Positions 8,352 through 17,150 of a DNA stretch of 64,000 nucleotides are shown here, piece after piece. The notes beneath the pieces were generated by a model. The model had not been told where the DNA came from, made no database searches, and saw only the letters and a program-made list of their open reading frames with translations. This stretch comes from Marinoscillum sp040222955 (lineage in GTDB: Bacteria; Bacteroidota; Bacteroidia; Cytophagales; Cyclobacteriaceae). The DNA lies in assembly GCF_040222955.1 (NCBI RefSeq), contig NZ_JAVKCA010000007.1, positions 1 to 64,000 on the forward strand, in the 5' to 3' direction. Made by a program: the position numbers and the translations under genes. Each line of letters begins with the position of its first letter. Within the stretch, counting starts at the first letter, position 1.

Positions 8352-8804
8352 TTAAAGGATTCCACGAATGAGAAACAGAGATGCAAAGGCTATGATGGCA
8401 TAAAGTTCGGGAAAGACCGCCAGAATCAGTGCTCTTCCAAAAACATCATTGCCAGACCCAATACTATCAATACTGCTGGCACATACCCGACCTTGATACA
8501 ACCCAGAAAAAAGCCCCGCCAAACCAAGTGCCAGTCCCCCACCCAATATGCCGGCACCTTGCATCAGTGTCATGCCCGGCCCAATGAGGTCTTGCAGAAT
8601 AAAGAAACCCGCAAAACCATACAGCCCCTGAGTGCCGGGAAGCGCACTTAAGACGATAAAAGACCCAAAGGATTCTGGTCTTTTTTTGAGTGCCCCTACT
8701 GTAGCCATGGCACCAATTGCGGTTCCCATGGCACTACCACAACCGGAGAGCCCAACTAAAAGGCCAAGGCCAATAAATGCGAGCGTTAAAGGTAAAGCTT
8801 CCAT
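8352..8804 (-). CDS. ntpK: V-type ATPase subunit K (rotor ring proteolipid)
   Basis: A 150-residue proteolipid of four membrane helices in two hairpins, forming the membrane rotor ring of the V-type ATPase. All side-chain positions that hold Na+ in the Enterococcus hirae ring are present: L55, T58 and Q59 in LPGTQGLYG, Q104 in GLYQGRV, and E133 in FPELYAI. This suggests Na+ rather than H+ coupling, although the match is by motif only. The gene starts 6 bases after subunit I and precedes a universal stress gene. Confidence 0.93.
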   Translation of the reverse strand: MEALPLTLAFIGLGLLVGLSGCGSAMGTAIGAMATVGALKKRPESFGSFIVLSALPGTQGLYGFAGFFILQDLIGPGMTLMQGAGILGGGLALGLAGLFSGLYQGRVCASSIDSIGSGNDVFGRALILAVFPELYAIIAFASLFLIRGIL

Positions 8805-8810
8805 ATTTTT

Positions 8811-10658
8811 CTATTTTGAGTGTGACACATCTATTTTCCGGAAGGGCTTATAAGGCATTCCTCCGCCTCCGAATTGAGCATTATTATAAAATTCAACAAA
8901 CGTAAGTCTCAGTGGGTGTACAAATGCACCCAGCGCCGCTAACGCGAAGTTGAGGCTGTGCCCTAAAAGGAGAAAGATAACCCCAATGAGTACACTCCAC
9001 CATTGATCTCCCATGATTTGCATGCCTATCTGATTCACCACCAGGGCCAAAACGGACGATGCCACTCCAAGAGCAAACAAACGAACATAGGACAGGATAT
9101 CCCCCAGTATACCTGTAATGATGAAAAATAACGGCAAAATAGCGCTGGCGGCCCTGGTCAGTACGGGCTTCTTTAAATCGTGAAACAGGAGGACCATCAA
9201 CACTCCCATTGCTAACATGAGCTTACGAGCCCGATCATAAGGGAGAAACAAGTCTACACCCTGCATATCCGCCAGGAAAATCCAGATCAAGCTGACGACC
9301 ATCAGCAGCTTCCCTATTTGTGAAAGGCTTGCTAAAATGCTCTGGTATACGATCTTATTAATAATGGACACCATTATCCCAACCAATATCTGCACCACAC
9401 CGATCAACAGTGCTACATTGAAAGCGTTGAAGAAAACTTCCCGGTCTTCCGGGATCATCACATACTGTGCGAGAAATTCAAAAATGGGGTGAGCCTGATC
9501 AGCTATTATCGGTATTCCAAAAAGGCTACCCGATTTGACCACTCCCATCACGGTAGTAAAAGCCCCAAGGATCATCCCTAAAAATGCCAGATTTCTGGAC
9601 TTACTCAAAAAAGTGAATACACCAATAAGCGCAATGGTGAATAGGATGAGCCCATATCCGGCATCTCCCAGACAATAGGCAAAGAGGATGGGGTAAAACA
9701 CCGCTATGAAGGGAGTAAGATCCATTTCATAGTAATCTGGCAATTGAAAGATGCGGGTGATGGGTTCGAAGAGTTTGGGATATTTGGGGTTATTCAACAA
9801 CACAGGGATCACATCTCCAGCAGAGGGCTCTGAAACACCATAGGACAGCTCTTCCTTTTGGAGGAAATGCAGCAACCTATCTTCCATATTGGCCGGATAC
9901 CAACCCTCTAAATGTAAAATAGAGGTCTTGCCGTATGTCTTATAGCTGCCATTAGCCAGTTGTAGTTGCAGTTGATTTTCCAGATGAAGCGCTTCCTCCC
10001 GGAGCAAGGGCAAATAGGGTATGTATGAGCATATATCTTTAATAAGTTCATTCTTTTCCCCTTCCAGCTTTGCTTCTTCGGATTGAATATCAGAAATACG
10101 CATGGGTGGAAGGTGTACTCTTTCGAAAGGTAAAGACACATTCCCCCCTTTTGAAATCAGCACGAAATAAATGCGACCAGCCCCTTCATGAATAACCTGA
10201 TGTACCAATGACCCAAAGTCATATTTTTTGAAGTCCCTCTTTTCACCAATATAAAAGTCAACGCTAACCCCTGATTCTGTTAATCGCTCCAGTGTATTCT
10301 CATCAAAATCACCCCAAGGCGAGCGTTTCTGTTTGTCCTTATTGAGCACTCCCTGCTGCTTATGGTTAAGTTCCAGTTGACGCTTCAATACCAGCGTTTC
10401 ATCGATCACCAAATCAATAGCACCTGACTCAGACGCTGTAACTTTTAAATATTCCTGCTTTTTGTCTACATGTTCTTCAATCAGTTCAATGGCTTTGCTC
10501 AACCTTGTTTTCCTTAATTCCAGGTCTTCCACAGGCTGACTTCTAAAATCCCGATTGAGTTCTAAATGAATCACCCCCAGGTCCTGAAGCATAGTGGCAA
10601 TGGTCGATTTGTCTCGATGGTGTACCAGTAGCTCTATTTTTTTGAACCTTACCTTCAT
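8811..10658 (-). CDS. ntpI: V-type ATPase subunit I (membrane stator)
   Basis: A 615-residue stator subunit equivalent to eukaryotic subunit a. The first about 310 residues form the cytoplasmic arm, with long helices and an alpha/beta portion. The C-terminal half has seven to eight membrane helices, including GDAGYGLILF and GDILSYVRLFALGVASSVLA, whose arginine faces the glutamate of the K ring during ion transfer. Its start overlaps the end of subunit D by 4 bases, so translation is probably coupled. Length and motifs are normal for the bacterial family. Confidence 0.93.
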   Translation of the reverse strand: MKVRFKKIELLVHHRDKSTIATMLQDLGVIHLELNRDFRSQPVEDLELRKTRLSKAIELIEEHVDKKQEYLKVTASESGAIDLVIDETLVLKRQLELNHKQQGVLNKDKQKRSPWGDFDENTLERLTESGVSVDFYIGEKRDFKKYDFGSLVHQVIHEGAGRIYFVLISKGGNVSLPFERVHLPPMRISDIQSEEAKLEGEKNELIKDICSYIPYLPLLREEALHLENQLQLQLANGSYKTYGKTSILHLEGWYPANMEDRLLHFLQKEELSYGVSEPSAGDVIPVLLNNPKYPKLFEPITRIFQLPDYYEMDLTPFIAVFYPILFAYCLGDAGYGLILFTIALIGVFTFLSKSRNLAFLGMILGAFTTVMGVVKSGSLFGIPIIADQAHPIFEFLAQYVMIPEDREVFFNAFNVALLIGVVQILVGIMVSIINKIVYQSILASLSQIGKLLMVVSLIWIFLADMQGVDLFLPYDRARKLMLAMGVLMVLLFHDLKKPVLTRAASAILPLFFIITGILGDILSYVRLFALGVASSVLALVVNQIGMQIMGDQWWSVLIGVIFLLLGHSLNFALAALGAFVHPLRLTFVEFYNNAQFGGGGMPYKPFRKIDVSHSK

Positions 10659-11251
10659 ACAGCTTCCCTCCTTTTTGTTCTACTTTTCACGATCTTCAGG
10701 GCCGCTTTGGAGATGTTCTCCTTATCTTCTAAGAATCGTTTGATTTTCAATATGGCGTCCTCATAGGCCGGTATTTGCACCTTTTCATAGAGGTTGACTT
10801 TTTGAGTCGTCCTTTTTCTCGCAGCATCAAGTAAGTCTATCTGAAGGGTTTTAAATTTTATTTGAAGATCCAGCGTAATCACTCGCTGCATCAGATCAAT
10901 ACCTGCGGGAAGCCATGCAGGATAATTCCACCAGCTTATGTCAGCTATTTTAAAAGATACTTTCCCGATTTCAGGGAGATTCACCCCGACTATCTTTTTC
11001 TGATATACGCCCGGGTCCTCCAAAGTAACAATGTCGGGAAACTCACACCAAAAAGGCTGGAAGGCAATGAGCCTGTCTTCAAGGGAGCTCCTCTCTACGC
11101 GCAGCACCTGCAATTGACTTTTGGCCTTCTTTTCTTCCTGGCGCAAGGCCGTTTCCTTATTTTTCAAAATAGGAAGTGCCTTTTCCCGGATGGTCAATTG
11201 CTTCTGGAATTGCTGAACGGTGCTTTTATTATAGTGAAACTTGATGGCCAT
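10655..11251 (-). CDS. ntpD: V-type ATPase subunit D (central stalk)
   Basis: A 198-residue helical coiled-coil protein of the central shaft, which transmits rotation from the A3B3 head to the membrane ring. The N-terminal (about 1-75) and C-terminal (about 130-195) long helices are evident from heptad-like hydrophobic spacing, with a short globular part between. It lies 10 bases after subunit B and overlaps subunit I by 4 bases. No subunit F gene, its usual shaft partner, is present in the operon. Confidence 0.9.
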   Translation of the reverse strand: MAIKFHYNKSTVQQFQKQLTIREKALPILKNKETALRQEEKKAKSQLQVLRVERSSLEDRLIAFQPFWCEFPDIVTLEDPGVYQKKIVGVNLPEIGKVSFKIADISWWNYPAWLPAGIDLMQRVITLDLQIKFKTLQIDLLDAARKRTTQKVNLYEKVQIPAYEDAILKIKRFLEDKENISKAALKIVKSRTKRREAV

Positions 11252-11261
11252 AGGAGTATTT

Positions 11262-12605
11262 CTAGTGGTGTTCGGCTGTTGATTCAGATGCTTTCCAATA
11301 CTTCTCTATCAACTGCTCTTTAATTCCAATCTCATACTTCTCAAAGTACCGTTGAAACAAGTACCATCCCGTATCGAGCATTTCTTCAATTGAAATGTTA
11401 ATATCAATCGCTAAAAGGCGCATGGCATACTCTTCGGAGAAAGCCAGGCATTTTTTATCATATTCGTTGAGGTCAAATCCGTTTTCTCTTTTGGTTTTAG
11501 CTTCCATCGCGTCGGCATACAGCCGAATGAGGGCGTTCATCACCTGTGGGTGATCCTCACGTGTTTTTTTGCCTATTACGTTTTGTTTGAGCCTGGACAA
11601 GCTGCGAAAAGGATCTACAATGATCTTTCCAATGTCTGTGTCATGTTTTAGGAAAAGCTGCCCCTCGGTGATGTATCCGGTATTGTCCGGAATGGCATGG
11701 GTAATGTCGCCTTCATTAAGTGTGGTGACGGCAATGATGGTAATGGATCCGCCATGCACAAACTGAACTGACTTCTCGTAGATACCGGCCAGCTCACTGT
11801 AAAGCGAGCCCGGCATGGAGTCTTTGGATGGAATCTGATCCATTTTATTGGCCACTATAGTCAGAGCATCTGCGTACAGGGTCATGTCTGTGAGCAAGAC
11901 CAGCACATTTTGCTTCTTATCATTGGCAAAATACTCGGCCGCTGTGCAAGCCATATCCGGGATTAAAAGTCGCTCCAGAGGTGGGTCTTCAGGTCTATTG
12001 ATGAAAGAAACGATCTTGTCCAATACCCCTGCTTGTGAAAATGTGTTTTTAAAAAAGATGTAATCGTCATTGGATAACCCCATCCCACCTAAAATGATCA
12101 TATCCGCTTCTGCCCGCATAGCCACCTCTGCCAGGATCTCATTGTATGGCTGATCCGGATCCACAAAAAATGGAATCTTCTGGCCGGTAACAAGTGTGTT
12201 GTTTAGGTCTATCCCTGCGATACCTGTAGCCATTAAGGTAGAAGGCTTAGCTCGCTTGACAGGATTGACGGCACTTCCATTGATCAGTCGCTTCTCACCT
12301 ACCAATTCAGGGCCTCCGTCTATCGGGGAGCCGTAGGCATTAAGAAAACGACCGGCCAGCAGGTCACTTACCTGTAAAGTTGGAGGCATGCCTGAAAATA
12401 TGACTTCTGATTGTGAGGATATACCCTCGGTGCCGGAAAAAACCTGAAGCGTGACTTTATCTTCAATGACACTGATCACCTGTGCAGGACGCTCATTTAT
12501 CCATGCCAATTCACCATAGCGCGCTCCTCGTGCTCTGACTTCACAAGTGGCTTTTGTGATTCTTGTGATCTGTGTGTATATCCGCTGAAATGCCTTCGTT
12601 CTCAT
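11262..12605 (-). CDS. ntpB: V-type ATPase subunit B (non-catalytic head subunit)
   Basis: A 447-residue regulatory nucleotide-site subunit that alternates with subunit A in the A3B3 head. It has the N-terminal beta-barrel, the central alpha/beta domain with GSAVNPVKRAKPSTLMATGI and GGMGLSNDDYIFFKN, and the C-terminal helical domain. The Walker A lysine motif is absent, as expected for B. The GSLYSELAGIYEK and GSITIIAV segments are characteristic. It overlaps the end of subunit A by 4 bases. Confidence 0.95.
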   Translation of the reverse strand: MRTKAFQRIYTQITRITKATCEVRARGARYGELAWINERPAQVISVIEDKVTLQVFSGTEGISSQSEVIFSGMPPTLQVSDLLAGRFLNAYGSPIDGGPELVGEKRLINGSAVNPVKRAKPSTLMATGIAGIDLNNTLVTGQKIPFFVDPDQPYNEILAEVAMRAEADMIILGGMGLSNDDYIFFKNTFSQAGVLDKIVSFINRPEDPPLERLLIPDMACTAAEYFANDKKQNVLVLLTDMTLYADALTIVANKMDQIPSKDSMPGSLYSELAGIYEKSVQFVHGGSITIIAVTTLNEGDITHAIPDNTGYITEGQLFLKHDTDIGKIIVDPFRSLSRLKQNVIGKKTREDHPQVMNALIRLYADAMEAKTKRENGFDLNEYDKKCLAFSEEYAMRLLAIDINISIEEMLDTGWYLFQRYFEKYEIGIKEQLIEKYWKASESTAEHH

Positions 12606-14383
12606 ATAAGGTTGATTTCAGGGTTGACATTTTTTTCTTTCTCCACCGACAACTCCTTGTCCAGCTCGGCTGCATATTTCTTGAAACTGGCTGATTGGAA
12701 AGCAGTGTAATTCATTTGTTTTAATAGATTAATGAGCTTTTTGAAATAGGTTCTTACCTCTTCAAAGTCGGAAAATGAAAATTCTTTCTCTCCAATCTCC
12801 ATCACTTTGTTGAGCATATATTGCTGCCTTTTCATAGGAGTATTCATATCTATATTGTCAAATGAATCCTGCTGAATAAGTGCAAAGTCAATGACTTCAC
12901 TCTTCCAAAAACTGATATGATAGATGACAGGGACCGCATCATCACCCAGAATACTGATCTGATCTCTTGCCTCTATTCCATTTCTTATGATATCCTTGGC
13001 CCTTTTAACCAATCGAACCCACCCATCCTGTATGTTTTTATCAGTATCAGCTATGAATTCCGGGTAGTCGAGGTATTTGGAATAAGAAGCCAGGGAATCA
13101 ATTGCCGGGTAGCGTTTGGCATCTGCTCGCTTCTGCGAAAGGGCGTAAAAACACCTGGCTACCTTGCTGGTGGCTTCGGTCACTGGTTCTTTGAAATTGC
13201 CACCTGCCGGAGAAACAGTGCCAATAAAGGTCACTGAACCTTTCGCTCCGTTGGTCAACTCCACCAAACCGGCACGACTGTAGAAATTGGCAATGGTAGC
13301 GGGCAGTTCTACAGGAAAGGCATCTGGCCCGGGTAATTCCTCCATCCGGTTGGACATTTCCCGAAGCGCCTGCGCCCATCGCGAGGTGGAGTCTGCCAGC
13401 ATCAGCACTTTCAAACCCATGTTTCGGTAGTACTCTGCCATGGTCATACCCACGTATACCGAAGCTTCCCTGGCTGCCACAGGCATATTGGAAGTGTTAC
13501 AAACAATAGAAATCTTTTCATCGAGTTTTCGTCCGGTGGAGGCATCCGTGAGCTGTGGAAACTCAGTGAAAATTTCCACCACTTCATTGGCTCGCTCACC
13601 ACAAGCGACAATAATAACAATGTCGGCTTCACTGTTTTTTGCAATGGATTGTTGCAAAACTGTTTTTCCGGTACCGAATGGTCCAGGGATATATCCTGTC
13701 CCGCCCTCCACTATGGGATTCAATGTGTCTATGACTCGTAAGCCAGTCTGCAGAATGTGATAGGGTCGTAGCTTTTGGTCAAAACTATCGATGGCCATTT
13801 TTACAGGCCATTTTTGACACATGGTGATGGTCTGTTTGTCTCCTTCTTCTGAGATCAATGTGGCCATAGTATCAGAAATCTTATAGTCACCAGGTTTGGT
13901 AATGGTTTCTACTTTGAATTCACCCCTCAACTTAAAAGGAACCATGATTTTATGATCCACCCAGTTTTCCTGCACACTTCCCAACCAATCACCGGCCTTT
14001 ACCAGATCCCCCTGTTTCACCAGAGGTGTAAAAGAAAAAAACACATTATCATCGAGTGCCGCGGTTTCTTCACCGATATCAATGAAAAGACCACCCATTT
14101 TGGACAAGTCATTCTGTAGTCCGTCATATCTCTTGGAGAGCATACCGGGTCCCAGCTCCACTTCCAGCAAGTGTCCTGAGAATTCTACTTCAGCACCTAT
14201 TTTGATGGTCCTGCTAGACTCAAACAACTGAGCGGAGGCCACCCTGCCAATTACCCGAATCACTTCAGCCTTTAACCTCTTCCCTTCACTCAGGATCAGA
14301 CATATTTCATTTTGAATCACCGGTCCTTCGGCCTCTATTGAAATAAGGTTAGATACGATCCCTGTTACTTTTCCCCTGGTCAT
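12602..14383 (-). CDS. ntpA: V-type ATPase subunit A (catalytic)
   Basis: The 593-residue catalytic subunit, which hydrolyses ATP (or makes it in reverse). It has the N-terminal barrel, the A-specific bulge domain (about 110-190), the P-loop GPFGTGKT near residues 232-239, the CGERANEVVEIF segment with the catalytic glutamate region, and DSTSRWAQALREMSNRMEE. It starts next to the DUF2764 gene with no gap and overlaps subunit B. The protein appears complete. Confidence 0.96.
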   Translation of the reverse strand: MTRGKVTGIVSNLISIEAEGPVIQNEICLILSEGKRLKAEVIRVIGRVASAQLFESSRTIKIGAEVEFSGHLLEVELGPGMLSKRYDGLQNDLSKMGGLFIDIGEETAALDDNVFFSFTPLVKQGDLVKAGDWLGSVQENWVDHKIMVPFKLRGEFKVETITKPGDYKISDTMATLISEEGDKQTITMCQKWPVKMAIDSFDQKLRPYHILQTGLRVIDTLNPIVEGGTGYIPGPFGTGKTVLQQSIAKNSEADIVIIVACGERANEVVEIFTEFPQLTDASTGRKLDEKISIVCNTSNMPVAAREASVYVGMTMAEYYRNMGLKVLMLADSTSRWAQALREMSNRMEELPGPDAFPVELPATIANFYSRAGLVELTNGAKGSVTFIGTVSPAGGNFKEPVTEATSKVARCFYALSQKRADAKRYPAIDSLASYSKYLDYPEFIADTDKNIQDGWVRLVKRAKDIIRNGIEARDQISILGDDAVPVIYHISFWKSEVIDFALIQQDSFDNIDMNTPMKRQQYMLNKVMEIGEKEFSFSDFEEVRTYFKKLINLLKQMNYTAFQSASFKKYAAELDKELSVEKEKNVNPEINLI

Positions 14384-15199
14384 TTATCTGATATTTTGGA
14401 GTGAACGAACATTATGTTTAATGCGCTCCTGCATTTCCACGAAACGACTTGCTCCTCTTTCTGGCAAGAGGTTTTGCCAACGTTGGACCATCAGGAGTTT
14501 TAAGGTATACTCAAAGACTTGTTCCTTGTTGAACACACCCTTTTTCTCATCCAGATAGTCCCACTTCATCTGGTTCATCAACTTTTCAATCTTTCCAGGC
14601 TCTTTGGAGGAAATAGCTTCACCAATGTCTTCAATATGAGGATGGTTTCTTAGCCAGTCTGGCGGTATGGACAGCCCTTTTCCGATCTGATTTAAGATGC
14701 CTTCTTCAGCATTAGGCACGGTTAAGAAATCAAAATTGGAATAATTATAGGCCGAAAAGAACATTTTCAGTTTCCTTTCAAATTGGTAATATGCTACAAT
14801 GAATGGGTCTTGATGCTCCACCTCTTCATAAAAAAGCTCCCATAAAAGTTCTTCCGTTTCTTTCATCGTCAGAGTCGGAAATTGATCGGTGTACTCATCC
14901 AAGAAATAGCTCATATAGGCAGGGAACATCATTCTGTTTTTATGATAGTCTGCAAGCTCTTTTTCAGAAAAGATAGCCGGGTAGACTTTCGGTGTTTGAG
15001 GAATAGCTTTGTGCTTTTCGAATAAAACATGAAGCAGATTCTGATGATCATTGGGATACAAGAGGTATCGAAATTGTCTGGCATCTGAAGGTTCCAGATT
15101 TCTTTGGATGGTATCCAGAATGTCTTCATAATCAATCTTTTGTGCTTTCTTGTTTAAGCTCAACCCGGGCAAACTGGCTATTAGATAATAGTAGCTCAT
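14384..15199 (-). CDS. DUF2764 family V-ATPase operon protein
   Basis: A 271-residue soluble, largely helical protein beginning MSYYYLIASLPGL, the typical start of DUF2764 proteins found in V-ATPase operons of Bacteroidota, Chlamydiae and spirochaetes between subunits E and A. Its role is unproven. Because these operons lack recognisable subunit C, it may replace C as the socket joining the shaft to the membrane ring; that is inference. It overlaps the end of subunit E by 4 bases and abuts subunit A. Confidence 0.88.
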   Translation of the reverse strand: MSYYYLIASLPGLSLNKKAQKIDYEDILDTIQRNLEPSDARQFRYLLYPNDHQNLLHVLFEKHKAIPQTPKVYPAIFSEKELADYHKNRMMFPAYMSYFLDEYTDQFPTLTMKETEELLWELFYEEVEHQDPFIVAYYQFERKLKMFFSAYNYSNFDFLTVPNAEEGILNQIGKGLSIPPDWLRNHPHIEDIGEAISSKEPGKIEKLMNQMKWDYLDEKKGVFNKEQVFEYTLKLLMVQRWQNLLPERGASRFVEMQERIKHNVRSLQNIR

Positions 15200-15807
15200 G
15201 TTGGTTGACTAAAGAGTAAGTCTCTCGTTTGCTTATTCAGGTAGGATGAGAACAGGATGATGAAGTCGTCTTCTGAAAATGAAATCTGATAGCCTTCTGT
15301 TTTCTCAATGATTCTAAAACCTTTGTCCAATCTGTTATTGAATGTGATTGTGAGGTTCTTGACATGCTGCACGGTACTTTGAAGAAAGCCGGCATCCAAT
15401 TTATTTTCAAGCTCTTTCGATAATACTAATTCCAAATCATCTGAGGGCTTCCAGCTGGAAATGGCTTCCAGAATACAACTCTTGAGAAACGAATCATCCG
15501 CAAAAGCATCTTTTGCATCCTTCACTAAAATTTTCTTTGATAGTGTGTTTTGGATTTCTTCCTTCAGGTCGCTGATCAATTGCATCCCCTTCAGCTGGAC
15601 TTCTTTTTCCGTGCTTCTGGCTATTTTTTGAGCTTCTTTTTTGGCAAGAGCCACTATACCATTGGCCTCATTATTGGCATTGTCCAATAATTTCCTGGCC
15701 TCAGCTTCAGCTTGGGAGAGAATCTTCAGTGAATCCATTTTGGCCTCTTCAATTCCCTCCTGATAAATCTTATCTGTCAGCTTATTTAGGTTATTAATTT
15801 CCACCAT
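15196..15807 (-). CDS. ntpE: V-type ATPase subunit E (peripheral stalk)
   Basis: A 203-residue peripheral stalk protein. A long Ala/Glu/Lys-rich helix (about 10-100, for example AEAEARKLLDNANNEANGIV) precedes a C-terminal alpha/beta head domain that binds the top of the A3B3 head. It begins 9 bases after the first universal stress gene and is the first pump subunit of the operon. A separate subunit G/H, its usual helical partner, is not visible nearby. Confidence 0.88.
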   Translation of the reverse strand: MVEINNLNKLTDKIYQEGIEEAKMDSLKILSQAEAEARKLLDNANNEANGIVALAKKEAQKIARSTEKEVQLKGMQLISDLKEEIQNTLSKKILVKDAKDAFADDSFLKSCILEAISSWKPSDDLELVLSKELENKLDAGFLQSTVQHVKNLTITFNNRLDKGFRIIEKTEGYQISFSEDDFIILFSSYLNKQTRDLLFSQPT

Positions 15808-15816
15808 AATTCTACC

Positions 15817-16641
15817 TTATTTTAGTACCAGTAAGGGAAGTGGACTCGAAAAAGCCATCTTTTCGGTCAGACTCTCATGAAAAAGCCGTTCCATAAAGCT
15901 GTAACTTTTGGGCATCATTGCAATGAGTCCAATATTATTCTTCTTTGAGTAATCAATGATCCCCTCATTAATGTTCTCGCTGAATACGACATGAAACGAA
16001 GTGGGGACTGGTTCCAGCTTTTTACGAACCAGTTGACGATAGGCCTTTTCGTTTTCAGTCATCACTTTTTCATTTCTATTAAGTGTGATTGTGTCAATAT
16101 TTAGTTTCAACTTTTCTGCCAGGGCCAACAAGAAATCAAGCGAGTGGTAATTTGCTTCTTTGCTATAGTCACATATCAGTCCTACAGTATTGATGTCAGC
16201 TAGCGAAGTATTATCCGGGATCACCAAAACAGGAATGTCTACGCTTTTTACAATCCGGGCGGTTTTGGTTCCCCAAAGCTCTCCAAGTCCATTGGCTCCT
16301 TTGGTAGCCATAATAATGAAGTCGATGTTCTCCATTTTGGAGATTTCAACAATGTTTTCAATAGAAACGCCAAGTTGTTTATGAAACTCATGCTCCACAT
16401 TTTTTAGTTCTCTATTCTGATCAAATAGCTTTTTGAACTCCTTGTCAATACTATGTTCTGCTTTATGAAGCAGGGTTTCCATATGGCCAGATCCATCTCC
16501 AGTATGTACAGGTCGAGAGTAGGTATGGTGGATAATGATCTTGCTATTAAAACTTTCTGCAATGGCCACAGCCTGCTTCAATGCTCTATTTGCTCTTTCA
16601 GAAAAATCTGTGGGGAAAAGTATCTTTTTCATATTTATCAA
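15817..16641 (-). CDS. Universal stress protein, tandem UspA domains
   Basis: A 274-residue protein with two UspA domains (about 3-145 and 150-274). The first contains MATKGANGLGELWGTKTARI, close to the G-x2-G-x9-G nucleotide loop; the second lacks a good loop. It is the promoter-proximal gene of the usp-V-ATPase-usp operon. The link to the pump suggests expression when cell energy or ion gradients fall, which is inference. The start at 16641 is followed at once by the typical first strand KKILFPTDFSE, so it is well placed. Confidence 0.88.
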   Translation of the reverse strand: MINMKKILFPTDFSERANRALKQAVAIAESFNSKIIIHHTYSRPVHTGDGSGHMETLLHKAEHSIDKEFKKLFDQNRELKNVEHEFHKQLGVSIENIVEISKMENIDFIIMATKGANGLGELWGTKTARIVKSVDIPVLVIPDNTSLADINTVGLICDYSKEANYHSLDFLLALAEKLKLNIDTITLNRNEKVMTENEKAYRQLVRKKLEPVPTSFHVVFSENINEGIIDYSKKNNIGLIAMMPKSYSFMERLFHESLTEKMAFSSPLPLLVLK

Positions 16642-17150
16642 AGTTGAGTTAGCTATTTATTGTAATAACGGTATCTAAGGGCCATGATTCAATGACTTGC
16701 ATCCTGAGACATTATGATTTCTATCATGTTGGCTCTGGTCATCTATGTCCGATCCAGCCCTGTGCATTCCGATTATAACCAGCTAATCATTTTCAAGGGT
16801 AGAATAGCCTATCCATCATCTATTGGAAGGATTACCAGGTGGAATCAGCCATGGTGAGTAGCTGCTTTGCCCGGCACCCTGCTTTATATCCTCTTCGCCT
16901 ACTAAGGCCTGGTTAGGATAATTGGACCAGGGCATATCTTGGTGATCATTACGATTACGCTACCGTTTGAATAGAGTGTGATAAAGGTTTTAAGCAAAAA
17001 GTAGGTTGATCGGTCTCAGTCTATCCCATCCTCACACGGCATGCCTGACATAAGTGATATATGTAACTCTTCCCTTTTTGTATGTAGCACATCCCGCAGT
17101 GTATCGTCTCACCTTTGCTCAAACAATAAGGTCACTTAAATAAGAATGAA
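16642..17150. other. 509-base intergenic region with divergent promoters
   Basis: It separates the V-ATPase operon (minus) from the ice-binding-like lipoprotein gene (plus). No convincing gene, tRNA or strong hairpin is seen. A minus-strand CAACTTTG about 10 bases upstream of the usp ATG is one base off the Bacteroidota -7 consensus TAnnTTTG, but it lies too close to the start and lacks a matching -33 box, so I do not call it. Confidence 0.4.
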
